Positions 37,139 to 48,297 are shown, counted from the first letter of the stretch. The stretch: 54,024 nucleotides of DNA from an uncultured Gammaproteobacteria bacterium (GCA_903853385.1 CAINTJ010000011.1:1-54024), one strand, 5' to 3'. Program-made: numbers and translations. The notes: a model not told the origin generated them from the sequence alone.

Positions 37139-38351
37139 GCATCTCATTCACCACAAGACATACAATTTTCCTGACCAAAGCGGCCACTTCGGTCCGTTCG
37201 GCGGCATCTTTGTCGGCGAAACCCTGATGCCGGCACTGGAAGCGCTCAACCGTCAATATGATCACCTGAAAAATGATCCGGCCTTCTGGGCTGAATTTGA
37301 TTATGACCTCGCGCACTATGTCGGCCGTCCATCGCCGCTTTATTTTGCCGAACGACTGACCAAACTGGGCGGTGGTGCGCGTATTTTCCTCAAGCGTGAG
37401 GATCTTAATCACACGGGCGCCCACAAGATTAACAACACCATTGGCCAGGCGCTGTTGGCGCGCGCCATGGGCAAGACTCGCATTATTGCGGAAACGGGTG
37501 CCGGCCAGCATGGCGTTGCCACTGCCACAATCGCCGCACGTATGGGGCTCGAATGCCATGTATTCATGGGAGTTGACGATATCCAGCGTCAATCAGCCAA
37601 TGTGTTCCGCATGAAAATGCTGGGTGCCAATGTAGTGGGCGTCACCTCGGGCTCACGCACTCTCAAGGATGCGATGAACGAAGCCCTGCGCGACTGGGCC
37701 ACCAACGTTGATAACACTTATTACATCATCGGCACCGTGGCAGGCCCGCATCCCTATCCTATGCTGGTGCGTGATTTCCAGAGCGTGATCGGACGTGAAG
37801 TCAAACAGCAGAGCATGAAGCAACTCGGGCGTTTGCCGGATTCGCTGGTGGCTTGTGTGGGTGGTGGCTCCAATGCGATTGGCCTGTTCTATCCGTTTAT
37901 TGATGATAAGGAAGTCAGGATGATCGGAGTGGAAGCTGGCGGCCTCGGTCTGGAAACCGGCAAGCATGCAGCGCCGCTGTCAGCAGGACATCCCGGCGTG
38001 TTGCACGGCAACCGTACCTATCTGATGAATGATGCTGATGGCCAGATTCTGGAAACCCATTCTGTCTCGGCAGGTCTTGATTATCCGGGTGTCGGTCCTG
38101 AACATTCATGGCTGAAAGACCTGCACCGTGCCGAGTACACCGCTGTGACCGATGAAGAAGCACTGGCTGCATTTCGCACGCTGACACGCAGTGAAGGCAT
38201 CATCCCGGCACTGGAATCCAGCCATGCAGTTGCCCATGCACTCAAGCTGGCGCCAACCTTGCCCCACGACCACATCATGGTGGTGAACCTGTCCGGACGT
38301 GGTGACAAGGATCTGCACACCGTGGCTGCCATCGACAATATCAAACTCTAG
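37131..38351 (+). CDS. trpB: Tryptophan synthase beta subunit
   Basis: PLP enzyme that joins indole and serine. The Schiff-base lysine is K99 in [23 protein letters not shown] binds PLP phosphate. GTG 37131, six bases after GAGG, begins [15 protein letters not shown] and gives 406 residues; the frame is open to 37053 but that part lies inside trpF. It overlaps trpF by eight bases and precedes trpA by 25 bp, so the alpha2-beta2 enzyme is made together. Confidence 0.97.
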   Translation: MSEHLIHHKTYNFPDQSGHFGPFGGIFVGETLMPALEALNRQYDHLKNDPAFWAEFDYDLAHYVGRPSPLYFAERLTKLGGGARIFLKREDLNHTGAHKINNTIGQALLARAMGKTRIIAETGAGQHGVATATIAARMGLECHVFMGVDDIQRQSANVFRMKMLGANVVGVTSGSRTLKDAMNEALRDWATNVDNTYYIIGTVAGPHPYPMLVRDFQSVIGREVKQQSMKQLGRLPDSLVACVGGGSNAIGLFYPFIDDKEVRMIGVEAGGLGLETGKHAAPLSAGHPGVLHGNRTYLMNDADGQILETHSVSAGLDYPGVGPEHSWLKDLHRAEYTAVTDEEALAAFRTLTRSEGIIPALESSHAVAHALKLAPTLPHDHIMVVNLSGRGDKDLHTVAAIDNIKL

Positions 38352-38376
38352 CAGTAAAACCTGAGCCAACCCCAGC

Positions 38377-39189
38377 ATGAGTCGTATCACAAACTGTTTT
38401 ACCGAATTGAAACGCCACGGCAAAAAGGCGCTGATTCCCTATCTGACCGCGGGTGACCCCAATGTCGCCACCACGCTGGGCCTGATGCATGCGCTGGTCG
38501 CCAATGGTGCTGACCTGATCGAGCTGGGTTTTCCGTTCAGCGATCCGTCTGCCGACGGCCCGGTCATCCAGCGTGCAATTGAAAGATCACTCGCCAAGAA
38601 GACCACCTTGCGCAGTGTGCTGGAAATTGTGCGCCTGTTTCGCACCACCAACCAGCAGACGCCAGTGGTGCTGATGGGTTATCTGAATCCGGTTGAATGC
38701 ATGGGTTACCAAAACTTTGCTGATGCAGCGGTAGCTGCCGGTGTGGATGGTGTGCTGTTGGTAGACATGCCGCCGGAAGAAGGCCATGACCTGCAGCCCA
38801 TCATGCGCAACGCCGGACTGGAAACCATTTATCTGGTGGCGCCAACCAGCAGCCTGAGCCGTATTGACGCGATTTGTAAGCAGAGCAGTGGCTATGTCTA
38901 TTACGTATCCCTCAAGGGCGTGACCGGTGCAAGTCATCTGGATGTTGAATCTGTTGCCACCAATCTGGCGCGTTTGCGCCAGCACACTGCGTTGCCACTG
39001 GGCGTTGGTTTCGGTATCCGTGATGCAGACAGTGCGGCACAAATTGCCAAAATTGCTGATGCGGTGGTCGTTGGCAGCGCGCTCATCAACCGCATCGCCG
39101 AACTGGATGACCGGGACGATTACACGCTGGCCCAGCTTGAGCGCCAGACCAGTTTGATAGCCGACATGCGCAAGGCCATGGATCAATGA
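38377..39189 (+). CDS. trpA: Tryptophan synthase alpha subunit
   Basis: Cleaves indole-3-glycerol phosphate and channels indole to TrpB. Catalytic Glu49 and Asp60 (IELGFPFSDPSADGP) fall at the same numbers as in Salmonella TrpA, which confirms the start. Also seen: YYVSLKGVTGA and GVGFGIRDADSA for phosphate binding. Length 270. Confidence 0.97.
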   Translation: MSRITNCFTELKRHGKKALIPYLTAGDPNVATTLGLMHALVANGADLIELGFPFSDPSADGPVIQRAIERSLAKKTTLRSVLEIVRLFRTTNQQTPVVLMGYLNPVECMGYQNFADAAVAAGVDGVLLVDMPPEEGHDLQPIMRNAGLETIYLVAPTSSLSRIDAICKQSSGYVYYVSLKGVTGASHLDVESVATNLARLRQHTALPLGVGFGIRDADSAAQIAKIADAVVVGSALINRIAELDDRDDYTLAQLERQTSLIADMRKAMDQ

Positions 39190-39237
39190 TGCGGAACCTG
39201 AACTATTCCACCATGAAAGCGGGAGCATTCGACTGAC

Positions 39238-40152
39238 ATGAGCAAATGGATTGACAAGATACTTCCCAAGATCATGAAGGCGGCGCCTTCTGCGAAATCT
39301 CGCAGCGTGCCGGAAGGGATCTGGAGCAAATGTCCGAAATGTGAAGCTGTGCTCTACAGTGAAAACCTGCGTGACAATCTCGATGTGTGCCCCAAATGCG
39401 ATCATCACCTGCGCATTTCCGCCCGCCGCCGGCTGGAATTGTTTCTGGACGCCGAGGGCCAGAGTGAAATCGGTGCCGATATTGAGCCGACTGACATTCT
39501 CAAATTCAAGGATCTGAAACGCTATAAAGATCGCCTTGCTGCCGCTGCCAAAAGCACCGGTGAAAAAGATGCCCTGGTGGTGAAAGAAGGGCGGGTTGAA
39601 GGCAAGGGTGTGGTGGTGGCCGCCTTTGAATTCGGGTTCATCGGTGGTTCGATGGGCTCGGTTGTCGGTGAGAAATTCATGATGGCGGTTAATCGTTGTC
39701 TGGAGAAACGCTTGCCGCTGGTGTGCTTTGCTACCAGTGGTGGCGCCCGCATGCAGGAAGCGCTTATTTCACTGATGCAGATGGCCAAGACAGCTGCGGC
39801 CCTGGAGCGCATGAAGCAGGAACGCTTGCCCTATTTCTCGGTATTGGTAGATCCTGTTTACGGCGGGGTATCTGCCAGCCTTGCGATACTGGGTGACATC
39901 AACATCGCCGAACCCCGTGCCTACATCGGCTTTGCCGGCCAGGACGTGATTCGCCAGACCGTACGCGAAAAATTGCCGGAAGGATTTCAACGGGCAGAAT
40001 TCCTGCTTGATCACGGTGCCATCGACATGATTGTGCATCGACACAACATGAAGACTCGCATTAGTGCGTTGATTGGCAAATTGTTGCCTGACAAGCGAGC
40101 CCGTGAAGGCCAGTTGCTGACACGCCCCGGTGGTATCGGCAGGAGCAGATAG
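39238..40152 (+). CDS. accD: Acetyl-CoA carboxylase carboxyltransferase beta subunit
   Basis: Beta subunit of the carboxyltransferase that makes malonyl-CoA for fatty-acid synthesis. The N-terminal zinc ribbon has C32, C35, C51 and C54. The crotonase-like fold follows with [20 protein letters not shown] and [18 protein letters not shown]. Length 304. It directly abuts folC, with no spacer, an arrangement conserved widely in proteobacteria; accA is not in the window. Confidence 0.97.
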   Translation: MSKWIDKILPKIMKAAPSAKSRSVPEGIWSKCPKCEAVLYSENLRDNLDVCPKCDHHLRISARRRLELFLDAEGQSEIGADIEPTDILKFKDLKRYKDRLAAAAKSTGEKDALVVKEGRVEGKGVVVAAFEFGFIGGSMGSVVGEKFMMAVNRCLEKRLPLVCFATSGGARMQEALISLMQMAKTAAALERMKQERLPYFSVLVDPVYGGVSASLAILGDINIAEPRAYIGFAGQDVIRQTVREKLPEGFQRAEFLLDHGAIDMIVHRHNMKTRISALIGKLLPDKRAREGQLLTRPGGIGRSR

Positions 40153-41436
40153 TTGAGTGCAGTGCTGGCACAAACGCTGGATCTGGCCGGGTGGCTGCAC
40201 CATCTGGAACAACTGCATCCGAGCACAATAGAGCTTGGTCTGGCACGGGTACAACAAGTTGCTACCCGCATGCCGATCGATTTCGGTGCTGCCAAAGTCA
40301 TCACTGTCGGGGGCACCAATGGCAAAGGTTCTTCGGTAACCATGCTGGCCGGCATTCTGCGTGCCGCCGGCTATCTGGCTGTCACCTATACTTCGCCGCA
40401 CCTCCGCCTCTACAACGAACGGGTTGGCCTCAATGGACGCCTGGCCACTGATGCCGAATTGTGTGCCGGCTTTGCCGCGGTTGAACTTGCGCGTGGCGAT
40501 GTTTCGCTGACTTATTTCGAATTCGGCACACTGGCCGCATTCTGGCTGTTTGCCCGCCAGAAGCCGGATTTCATTATCCTGGAAGTCGGGCTCGGCGGCC
40601 GACTCGATGCGGTCAACATCATTGATGCCGATGCAAGCCTGTTGACCAACGTCGATCTTGATCATATCGACTGGCTTGGAGATACCCGCGACAAAATAGG
40701 TTTTGAAAAAGCGGGTATTTTCCGCACTGGCAAGCCGGCGATTTACGGTGAACGTTCAATGCCTGACAGTGTGCGCGATTATGCGACTGTCAACGGTATC
40801 CCGTTATTGCAGCAAGGCCAGGAGTTTGGATGGCATGAAGCGGGCGAAGGTTGGGACTGGTATGGAGAAGACCTGAACGGCGCGCGCATGAGTCTGGCGG
40901 GATTGCCTCGCAACGGCTTTCCCCTCGATAACGCTGCCGCCGTTTTGCAAGTGTTGTTCAAACTGCCGGTCTCACTTGAACGTGCTGCGATAGACAGCGG
41001 CCTGGCTGGCGCAGAACTGGCGGGCCGCTTCCAGCACAAAGTCCATAATGGTGTGCATGTCATTCTCGATGTGGCCCACAATCCGCATGCAGCCACCAAT
41101 CTGGCCGCCAATATCCGCAAGCATTTGGCCGGGTGCCGGGTTTTGATGGTATTGGGCATGCTCGGCGACAAGGACAGTGCCGGCGTCGTGCGTTTGCTGG
41201 TACCGGCAGTCAGCCATATTTATGCGGCCAGCCTGGGCGGAGAGCGCGGTTCACCTGCCGAAATCCTATATAATCATGCCCGAGAACTGGGCTATCAGGC
41301 GCTTACTTGCCATAGTGGTCCGGTTGAAGCCTTTGAGGCTGCCTGCGAGCATGCAGCCAGTGGGCAAGGGGCTGAAACAGTAGTCGTAGTTACCGGTTCG
41401 TTTTTCACCATTTCAGCAGTGCTGGAGATAATTTGA
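40153..41436 (+). CDS. folC: Folylpolyglutamate/dihydrofolate synthase
   Basis: Adds glutamate to dihydropteroate and to folates. Mur-ligase-like ATPase with GGTNGKGSS (residues 53-61), SPHLRLYNERV and the LDVAHNPHAA motif of the C-terminal domain. Length 427. The start is TTG immediately after the accD stop, supported by AGGAG eight bases upstream inside accD. The stop overlaps the dedD start (TTGA). Confidence 0.95.
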   Translation: MSAVLAQTLDLAGWLHHLEQLHPSTIELGLARVQQVATRMPIDFGAAKVITVGGTNGKGSSVTMLAGILRAAGYLAVTYTSPHLRLYNERVGLNGRLATDAELCAGFAAVELARGDVSLTYFEFGTLAAFWLFARQKPDFIILEVGLGGRLDAVNIIDADASLLTNVDLDHIDWLGDTRDKIGFEKAGIFRTGKPAIYGERSMPDSVRDYATVNGIPLLQQGQEFGWHEAGEGWDWYGEDLNGARMSLAGLPRNGFPLDNAAAVLQVLFKLPVSLERAAIDSGLAGAELAGRFQHKVHNGVHVILDVAHNPHAATNLAANIRKHLAGCRVLMVLGMLGDKDSAGVVRLLVPAVSHIYAASLGGERGSPAEILYNHARELGYQALTCHSGPVEAFEAACEHAASGQGAETVVVVTGSFFTISAVLEII

Positions 41437-42125
41437 ATCAGGCCATGAAACAACGTTTGGTAGGCACCCTGGTATTGGGTTGTCTGGCCATCATTCTGGC
41501 CCCGCTGTTACTGGATGGTAATGGCATACAACCGCCGCCCCTCTCTGCCAAAATTCCGCCTGCCCCGCAAATCGACAATACGCCGATTGCCGCACCCCAA
41601 CGCCCGGTCATCGCTTCTGACAAGCTACCCGTATCCGGCCAGGAGCCAGCCCCGCCGGAGGCAGAACTTGCCGCGCCAGGCAAGCAGGTTTCCGCACCAT
41701 TGCCGGCTTTTAACAGCAAAGAGTCTGAACCGGCTGCTGTCACCGGCAAAGCTGCCGGGACAGCACAGCCAGATGCACTGGAAACTGCAGTAGCCTCGGT
41801 GATGGCGCGTGGCAAACAAGCAGTGAACACTCCGAACAAGGACGCAGTGCCCGGTCTCGACACCAGTGGTTTGCCTTTGTCCTACGTTGTGCGGCTGGGC
41901 ATCTACTCCGATCGCAAAAATGCAGATGCTTTGGTCAAGAAACTGGTTGATGGCGGACACAAGGCCTATGCCCGCGCGTCAAGTGTCCCCGGCAGCAATA
42001 TGACTGTGGTGTATGCGGGCCCGGTGTTGACCAAAGCTGAAGCCAGTTCACTCACGAGCAAGATCGCTGCCAATTACAAGATCAAAGGCGTAGTGGAAAC
42101 ATTTTCCAGCCAGCCTGCCAAATAG
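41433..42125 (+). CDS. dedD: DedD-like SPOR-domain cell division protein
   Basis: Bitopic inner-membrane protein whose SPOR domain binds denuded septal peptidoglycan. A hydrophobic segment at about 8-28 (LVGTLVLGCLAIILAPLLL), a Pro/Ala-rich periplasmic linker, and a C-terminal SPOR domain at about 148-228 (YVVRLGIYSDRKNADALVKK) are seen. TTG 41433 has GGAG five bases upstream and overlaps the folC stop; ATG 41445 (MKQRLVGTLVLG) is the alternative and resembles other DedD starts. Length 230 or 226. Confidence 0.88.
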   Translation: MNQAMKQRLVGTLVLGCLAIILAPLLLDGNGIQPPPLSAKIPPAPQIDNTPIAAPQRPVIASDKLPVSGQEPAPPEAELAAPGKQVSAPLPAFNSKESEPAAVTGKAAGTAQPDALETAVASVMARGKQAVNTPNKDAVPGLDTSGLPLSYVVRLGIYSDRKNADALVKKLVDGGHKAYARASSVPGSNMTVVYAGPVLTKAEASSLTSKIAANYKIKGVVETFSSQPAK

Positions 42126-42134
42126 GAAAAGAGC

Positions 42135-42641
42135 ATGGCAACGGTTGATATCTGTGTTTTGGTAATTGTGGGGATTTCCTGCTTGCTGGGCGTTTTTCGC
42201 GGACTGGTCAAGGAAGCGCTGTCATTGGCATTCTGGGTCGGTGCCGCAGTATCTGCAGGTTTGCTCAGCAGCAAGTTTGGCCACCTGCTGTCAGGCGCCA
42301 TCAGCAGCCCGGCCTTGCAGCGAGTGGTGGCATTCGTATTGATCTTTGTGCTGGTGATATTTACCGGCGGTCTCATCAGTAACGGTATTTCACGGCTGAT
42401 GAGTAAAGCCGGTCTGGGTGCGGCTGACCGTGCACTCGGTGCAGTATTTGGCATTATCCGCGGAGTGGTGATCGTGACCGTCATCGTCATGCTCACCGCC
42501 CGTTTCAATTTCATTGAGCAGTATTACAGTCAATCCGTAACCGTGCCGTACATAACGATCATGTCGAATTATCTACAGAAGGTGTTGGGCATTACACCTG
42601 CTGAAAACGAGAAAGTGAGAGACGCAGTCAACAGTGCCTGA
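42135..42641 (+). CDS. cvpA: CvpA family membrane protein
   Basis: Inner-membrane protein of about four helices ([67 protein letters not shown]), linked in enterobacteria to colicin V production and to purF expression and bile resistance. Length 168 is typical. It sits 9 bp after dedD and 65 bp before purF, the conserved order. The biochemical role is not settled. Confidence 0.93.
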   Translation: MATVDICVLVIVGISCLLGVFRGLVKEALSLAFWVGAAVSAGLLSSKFGHLLSGAISSPALQRVVAFVLIFVLVIFTGGLISNGISRLMSKAGLGAADRALGAVFGIIRGVVIVTVIVMLTARFNFIEQYYSQSVTVPYITIMSNYLQKVLGITPAENEKVRDAVNSA

Positions 42642-42706
42642 TCCGTCCCTGGAGCAGGCCAGCAATTCAGTCGGGCAATTCTGGCCGGCAAACTAAGAGG
42701 TTTCGC

Positions 42707-44248
42707 ATGTGTGGCATTGTAGGAATAGTCGGGCAAAGCAGCGTCAATCTGGCGCTTTATGACAGTCTGACTGTTTTGCAACATCGCGGTCAGGATGCTG
42801 CCGGCATTGTTACCAGTGACAAACGCAGACTCTATCTGCGCAAAGACAACGGTCTGGTGCGGGATGTGTTCCATACCCGTCATATGCGCAACCTGCCTGG
42901 CAACATGGGTATCGGCCATGTTCGCTACCCCACGGCCGGCAGTTCCGGTTCGGCGCAGGCACAGCCACTGTATGTGAATTCTCCGTATGGCATTGCCTTG
43001 GCCCACAACGGCAATCTTACCAATTCCGAAGTGCTGTCCGGCGAGATTTTCCGTGATGATCTGCGCCACTTGAATACCGACTCCGATTCGGAAGTTTTGC
43101 TTAATATCCTGGCGCACGAACTGCAGAAACAGCACAAGATCAATCCCAACGCCGAAGATGTGTTCGCGGCTATTCGTGCCTTGCACAAGCGTTGCAGTGG
43201 TGCCTATGCGGTGGTGGCGATGATAGTCGGCTACGGCATTGTCGGTTTCCGCGACAAGTTCGGCATACGCCCGCTGGTGTTCGGCAAGCGCAAGGTCCGC
43301 AAGGGTTATGAGTATATGCTGGCGTCCGAAAGCGTGGCACTCGATTCGCAGGGTTTCACATTGATACGTGATGTGGCGCCGGGTGAGGCCATCTGGATCG
43401 ACATGGATGGCAATGTGCAATCGCAGCAGTGTGCAGATGACAGCCGGCTGACGCCGTGTATTTTCGAGCATGTGTATTTTGCGCGACCTGATTCACGCAT
43501 TGATGGCGTATCGGTTTATTCCTCACGCATCAAAATGGGCGAAAAGCTGGCCAAGAAAATCATGCGTGAACGTCCCGATCACGGCATTGACGTGGTGATC
43601 CCGATTCCGGATACCAGCCGCACGGCTGCAGTGGAGCTAGCCAATGCGCTGGGTGTGAAATTCCGCGAAGGTTTTGTCAAAAACCGCTACATCGGACGCA
43701 CCTTCATCATGCCGGGCCAGAGTCAGCGCAAAAAATCGGTCAAACAGAAGCTGAATGCCATCCCGCAGGAGTTCCAGGATAAAAATGTTTTGCTGGTGGA
43801 TGATTCCATCGTGCGTGGCACCACCTGCAAACAGATCATCGAAATGGCGCGCGATGCCGGTGCCCGCAAGGTATTTTTCTGCTCGGCTTCGCCACCGGTA
43901 AAATATCCCAATGTTTATGGCATCGACATGCCGGCCGTGTCGGAATTGATCGCCCATGGCAAGACTGTTGAAGAAGTACAGAAAGCGATCGGGGCTGACT
44001 GGCTGCTGTTCCAGGATCTGTCTGATCTGATTGATGCCTGCACCGCTGAAATTCTGCCGATGGATTTCGAATGCTCGGTTTTCAATGGTGTCTATGTGAC
44101 TGGTGATGTTACCGAAGCCTATCTGGCTACGCTGGAAGCGCGGCGCAATGATTCGGCCAAAAACAAGAAGGACAGGGAACACGACCTGTTCGGTGTAGAC
44201 AGCGGTGATGAGGAAGAAGGACAGCTATCCCTGCACAGCAACGGTTAG
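42707..44248 (+). CDS. purF: Amidophosphoribosyltransferase
   Basis: First committed step of purine synthesis: PRPP plus glutamine to phosphoribosylamine. N-terminal glutaminase with nucleophile Cys2 (MCGIVGIVG), RYPTAGSSG and [10 protein letters not shown]-terminal phosphoribosyltransferase with [13 protein letters not shown]. Length 513, ending in an acidic tail (GDEEEGQ). AGAGG six bases before the ATG fixes the start, which must expose Cys2. It closes the long fimV-to-purF run. metZ, which follows purF in Pseudomonas, is replaced here by moxR. Confidence 0.97.
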   Translation: MCGIVGIVGQSSVNLALYDSLTVLQHRGQDAAGIVTSDKRRLYLRKDNGLVRDVFHTRHMRNLPGNMGIGHVRYPTAGSSGSAQAQPLYVNSPYGIALAHNGNLTNSEVLSGEIFRDDLRHLNTDSDSEVLLNILAHELQKQHKINPNAEDVFAAIRALHKRCSGAYAVVAMIVGYGIVGFRDKFGIRPLVFGKRKVRKGYEYMLASESVALDSQGFTLIRDVAPGEAIWIDMDGNVQSQQCADDSRLTPCIFEHVYFARPDSRIDGVSVYSSRIKMGEKLAKKIMRERPDHGIDVVIPIPDTSRTAAVELANALGVKFREGFVKNRYIGRTFIMPGQSQRKKSVKQKLNAIPQEFQDKNVLLVDDSIVRGTTCKQIIEMARDAGARKVFFCSASPPVKYPNVYGIDMPAVSELIAHGKTVEEVQKAIGADWLLFQDLSDLIDACTAEILPMDFECSVFNGVYVTGDVTEAYLATLEARRNDSAKNKKDREHDLFGVDSGDEEEGQLSLHSNG

Positions 44249-44258
44249 GACCTGATAC

Positions 44259-45206
44259 ATGAACATGCCGATGTCGCCCGTCAGTAACTTGCAGGAAAAA
44301 GTGGAACAGGCAGTTGCTGAAGTCGGCAAGGTAGTGCTGGGCAAGGATCAGCAGATTCGACTCGCACTGTGTTGTCTGTTTTCCGGCGGCCATCTGCTGA
44401 TGGAAGACAAGCCCGGTATGGGCAAGACCACATTGTCGCAAGCGCTCGCCCGTACTTTTGGTTTGCAGTACAGCCGCATCCAGTTCACCAGCGATTTGCT
44501 GCCGGCTGACATCCTTGGCGTTTCCATCTATGACCAGAACAAGGCCAGCTTCACTTTCCACAAGGGGCCTATTTTCAGCAATCTGGTGCTGGCTGATGAA
44601 ATCAATCGCACCACACCCAAAACCCAGAGCGCGCTGCTGGAAGCGATGGAAGAGGGCAAGGTGTCAGTTGATGGCAACACCCGCGATTTACCCCACCCGT
44701 TCTTTGTAATCGCCACCCAGAATCCGGTGAGTTTCTCCGGTACCTATCCGTTCCCGGAATCACAGCTGGACCGTTTCCTTATGCGCCTGAATATTGGTTA
44801 TCCGGATCCGGTGGCTGAGCGTCAATTGCTGCTCAACCATGACCAGCGTGCCAATCTGGTAAACATCAAGCAGACCCTTTCTGCGGATGACGTGAGTGCA
44901 GTGCAGGCTGCCATCTCCACGGTGCAGGCCACCGACACCCTGCTTGATTATGTGCAGCGTCTGGTTGCTTATACGCGCCAGGACGACAAATATTCATTCG
45001 GACTTTCACCGCGGGGAGCGCAAGCGCTAATGCGATGTGCCCGCACCTGGGCCTTGATGCACAACCGCAAACATGTACTGCCTGAAGATGTACAAACCGT
45101 GCTGCCCTCAGTGGTTGATCACCGCTTGCGTTCAGTGGCTGATACGTCGGGCCGTAATGCCGAAGCTTACTCACAGCGCCTGTTGACTGAAGTCGACGTC
45201 ATCTAG
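44259..45206 (+). CDS. moxR: MoxR family AAA+ ATPase
   Basis: Chaperone-like AAA+ ATPase. Walker A GMGKTT with K56, Walker B LVLADEIN (D113, E114), sensor 1 FVIATQNP and the MoxR-typical QLDRFLMRL are intact. Length 315. It is followed by DUF58 and a transglutaminase membrane protein, the standard trio; MoxR proteins are thought to assemble or activate VWA/DUF58 partners, but the target here is unknown. No batA/B-type VWA genes are present. It starts 10 bp after purF and may be co-transcribed. Confidence 0.94.
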   Translation: MNMPMSPVSNLQEKVEQAVAEVGKVVLGKDQQIRLALCCLFSGGHLLMEDKPGMGKTTLSQALARTFGLQYSRIQFTSDLLPADILGVSIYDQNKASFTFHKGPIFSNLVLADEINRTTPKTQSALLEAMEEGKVSVDGNTRDLPHPFFVIATQNPVSFSGTYPFPESQLDRFLMRLNIGYPDPVAERQLLLNHDQRANLVNIKQTLSADDVSAVQAAISTVQATDTLLDYVQRLVAYTRQDDKYSFGLSPRGAQALMRCARTWALMHNRKHVLPEDVQTVLPSVVDHRLRSVADTSGRNAEAYSQRLLTEVDVI

Positions 45207-45230
45207 GCAATACTGGAGCAGCTAAGGCGC

Positions 45231-46241
45231 ATGCAAATCGCAGCAGCTCCCGCCAGAACCACTCTTAGACAAATGCTGTTGCGTGCGTGGCATGAGCATT
45301 TTGGAAACTGGGTCGAGCGCCGCATCCCGCCTGCACGCAACATCGTGCTTGATCATCGCAACATTTTCATCATACCCAACAAGCAGGGTCTGGGTTTTCT
45401 GTTGGTACTGGGCCTGATGTTCATCGGTGCCGTCAATTATGAAGCCAGTCTGGCTTTTGCACTGGTGTTCCTGTTGCTTGGTGTATTTATCCTGTCAATC
45501 TTCTACACATTCCGCAATCTGGCGGGCCTGCATCTGTCGGCAGTGCCTGGAGCTTCGGTGTTTGCCGGTGAGAAAGCCGAGGTCATCGTTATTCTCACCC
45601 GGCATGGCGTGCGTCGTTATGAAAATGTGCAGGTAAGTTTCAAAGGTTCGCGCAAAGCGTCGTGTGATCTGCTGGAGGCCACCGAACAACGCATGGTCTT
45701 GTATGTACCAACAAGCCAGCGTGGCTATTTTGATCCAGGCCGTCTGGTGGTGGAAACCGTGTTTCCACTGGGTATCTGTCGTGCCTGGTCCTTGCTGGAT
45801 CTGCAAAGCCGCACGCTGGTGTATCCGTGCCCGGTAGAATGTGATCTCGACTGGATACTGGCCAATCAGCAGCACAGTGGCAACACTACCATCGTGCGCG
45901 GCAATGACGACTTCCATGGCCTGCGCGATTATCGTACCGGCGACTCGCTCAAGCATGTGGCGTGGAAAATCCTGGCGCGTGGCCAGGGCATGTATACCAA
46001 GGAATACTCCAGCAATATTGATGAAAAAATCTGGCTGCGCTGGGACATGTTCGCCGATCTCGGCACAGAAGCGCGGCTGGCGCGGTTGTGCTGGTGCGTG
46101 ATCAAGCTGGATACAGCCGGCATTGATTTCGGTCTTGAATTGCCAGGCTTGCGGTTGTCGCCAGCAAAAGGTCAGGTGCATTACGTTCAGGCCTTGCAGG
46201 CGCTGGCGTTGTTTGGTCTGTCGGCAGGCCTACCCCCATGA
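45231..46241 (+). CDS. DUF58 membrane protein
   Basis: A 336-residue inner-membrane protein: two adjacent hydrophobic helices at about 48-95 (GFLLVLGLMFIGAVNYE, FALVFLLLGVFILSIFY), a beta-rich middle, and the DUF58 core with RGNDDFHGLRDYRTGDSLKHVAWK. It ends overlapping the next gene by four bases (ATGA). DUF58 proteins resemble VWA proteins and travel with moxR and tgpA; function is unproven. The DUF58 core is intact here. Confidence 0.9.
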   Translation: MQIAAAPARTTLRQMLLRAWHEHFGNWVERRIPPARNIVLDHRNIFIIPNKQGLGFLLVLGLMFIGAVNYEASLAFALVFLLLGVFILSIFYTFRNLAGLHLSAVPGASVFAGEKAEVIVILTRHGVRRYENVQVSFKGSRKASCDLLEATEQRMVLYVPTSQRGYFDPGRLVVETVFPLGICRAWSLLDLQSRTLVYPCPVECDLDWILANQQHSGNTTIVRGNDDFHGLRDYRTGDSLKHVAWKILARGQGMYTKEYSSNIDEKIWLRWDMFADLGTEARLARLCWCVIKLDTAGIDFGLELPGLRLSPAKGQVHYVQALQALALFGLSAGLPP

Positions 46242-48289
46242 GCAAATCCAAGGCGGCAACTCCGGTAATTTCTGGGGAAAACTTCCAGATCCCGCGCATT
46301 GCCTTTGCCTGGCTACTGGTCTCAGTGGTGGCAGTTATCATTGTGCATGTCAGCCGTCTGCCAATCTGGCTGACCGCCATGTGCGCACTGTGTGTGCTCG
46401 GGCGTGTGCTGATCTGGCAGGGTCGCATGTCGCATCCCGGCAATCGCATCAAACTGGCGGTGGTAGTGCTGATGGTGGTACTGATCATCATCCAGTTCGG
46501 CCGCAATGTGTTATCGACGGATGCCACCGTGGGCGTACTGCTGATTGGCATCACCCTTAAATTGCTGGAGATGCATCGAAAGCGTGATGTGTTGCTGGTG
46601 ATCTACCTGTGCTATTTCACGCTGGTGGCCGAGTTCATCTATTCGCAGTCGATACCCATTGCATTTTATACAGTGGTGACCGTAGTCATCATTACTTCGG
46701 CGCTGATTTCGTTGAACCAGAGTCCGCAAGCTCAGCGGCCGTGGCGTACTGCCAAGCTGGCTGCGATAATTCTGGCGCAAAGTGTGCCGCTGATGGCTGC
46801 ATGTTTTCTGTTGTTTCCGCGCATCAGCCCGCTGTGGTCGATGCCTTTGCAATCCAAAAACGGCGTCACCGGTCTGAGTGACAGCATGTCGCCTGGTGAC
46901 ATCGGCGAACTGGCACGTTCGGCCGAGGTGGCATTTCGCGTCAAATTTTCCGGGGAAGCCCCCGATTACAGTGAACTCTATTGGCGTGCGCTGACCCTGG
47001 ATGATTTCAATGGTCACCAGTGGCGCCGCGGACTCACGCTGGATATGCCGCAATTTCTCGGCAGCAATCCCGCTGACACACGCCCATGGTTCCGTGACAT
47101 GGAATACAAGGGCCGGGCAGTCCAGTACAACGTGATCCTGGAGCCTACCTATGAAAACTGGATTTACACACTGGCACTGCCGCAAATCCATGACGAACGC
47201 ATGCTGATGGGGCGCGACTTGCAGGTGAACTCTATCCGCCGCATCACCCAGCGCTATACCTACGATGCCCGTTCGACGCTGGATTATCGGGCCGATGCCG
47301 ATGATGAGGGCCTGTCCCAGCGCCGGGCGCGGCGCTTGCCCAGTGACAGTAATCAGCGGTCTTTCGAGTTTTCCACACAGTTGCGCAAGACTGTGCCAAG
47401 CGATGAAGCCTATGTCCAGGCGGTGCTCAACCATTACCGCACCGAGAAATTCTATTACACGCTCAGCCCGCGCAAACTCGGCAACAATCCGGTGGATGAA
47501 TTCCTGTTTGACACCCGTGAAGGTTTCTGCGAGCACTATGCCAGCAGTTTCACGTTCCTGATGCGCGCTGCCGGCATTCCGGCGCGTGTGGTCACCGGCT
47601 ACATGGGCGGGGAATTCAACCCCTACGACAGTACGCTGACTGTGCGTCAATATGATGCCCATGCCTGGTCGGAAGTGTGGATAGCCGGCAAGGGCTGGCT
47701 ACGGGTGGATCCAACTGCTGCAGTAGCACCCCAGCGCATAAGTCAGGGCAGTAATATCGCTCTGAAGCAGGAAAAAGAATTCATGAACAACGAAATATTT
47801 TCGCTGATGCGCTACCGTGATTCGAGGCTGCTGAATGATTTGCGGCTGCAACTGGAAATGATGGACTACGCCTGGAACCGTTTCGTACTCAATTACAACC
47901 AGGACATGCAGTTCCAGCTGTTCAATTCCTTGTTTGGCGCCGTTACCCGTTTGAAGATAGTACTCAGCGTGCTTGGCTTCATGCTGGTGGTCACACTGTT
48001 TGTGGTTTTGGTGATTTTCCGCAAATCCGCGCAATCGAAACTGCCACCGGCCACACGCTATTACCTGGATTTCTGCGACTATCTGGCGCGGCTGGGGTTT
48101 CCGCGCCGGATTGGGGAGTCACCCCTGCAATATCTGGAACGCATGAGCCGGCAGCACCCGCAGTGGCGCCCTGAAATCGAACCTATCACCCGTGACTTCA
48201 TTCATCTGGCTTACAAAACCAACAAGCCTGATCCATTCTTACTGCAAAGTTTTCAGCGGCGTGTGCGCCGTGTGCGCTTGTTGAGCTAG
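46238..48289 (+). CDS. tgpA: TgpA-like membrane transglutaminase
   Basis: Polytopic inner-membrane protein with a periplasmic transglutaminase domain, like TgpA of P. aeruginosa (essential there). About five N-terminal helices (residues 20-200, DUF3488), a periplasmic domain with the papain-like triad Cys431 (GFCEHYAS), His475 (DAHAWSEVW) and Asp491 (RVDPT), one helix near 570 and a C-terminal DUF4129-like tail. Length 683 is typical. The ATGA overlap with the DUF58 gene implies coupling. The substrate is unknown; cell-envelope peptides are a plausible inference. Confidence 0.92.
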   Translation: MSKSKAATPVISGENFQIPRIAFAWLLVSVVAVIIVHVSRLPIWLTAMCALCVLGRVLIWQGRMSHPGNRIKLAVVVLMVVLIIIQFGRNVLSTDATVGVLLIGITLKLLEMHRKRDVLLVIYLCYFTLVAEFIYSQSIPIAFYTVVTVVIITSALISLNQSPQAQRPWRTAKLAAIILAQSVPLMAACFLLFPRISPLWSMPLQSKNGVTGLSDSMSPGDIGELARSAEVAFRVKFSGEAPDYSELYWRALTLDDFNGHQWRRGLTLDMPQFLGSNPADTRPWFRDMEYKGRAVQYNVILEPTYENWIYTLALPQIHDERMLMGRDLQVNSIRRITQRYTYDARSTLDYRADADDEGLSQRRARRLPSDSNQRSFEFSTQLRKTVPSDEAYVQAVLNHYRTEKFYYTLSPRKLGNNPVDEFLFDTREGFCEHYASSFTFLMRAAGIPARVVTGYMGGEFNPYDSTLTVRQYDAHAWSEVWIAGKGWLRVDPTAAVAPQRISQGSNIALKQEKEFMNNEIFSLMRYRDSRLLNDLRLQLEMMDYAWNRFVLNYNQDMQFQLFNSLFGAVTRLKIVLSVLGFMLVVTLFVVLVIFRKSAQSKLPPATRYYLDFCDYLARLGFPRRIGESPLQYLERMSRQHPQWRPEIEPITRDFIHLAYKTNKPDPFLLQSFQRRVRRVRLLS

Positions 48290-48297
48290 GAGCAAAA

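Noticed and set aside
42569-43471. 300-codon antisense frame across cvpA/purF
   Set aside because: Both sense genes are certain and the antisense translation has no family features.
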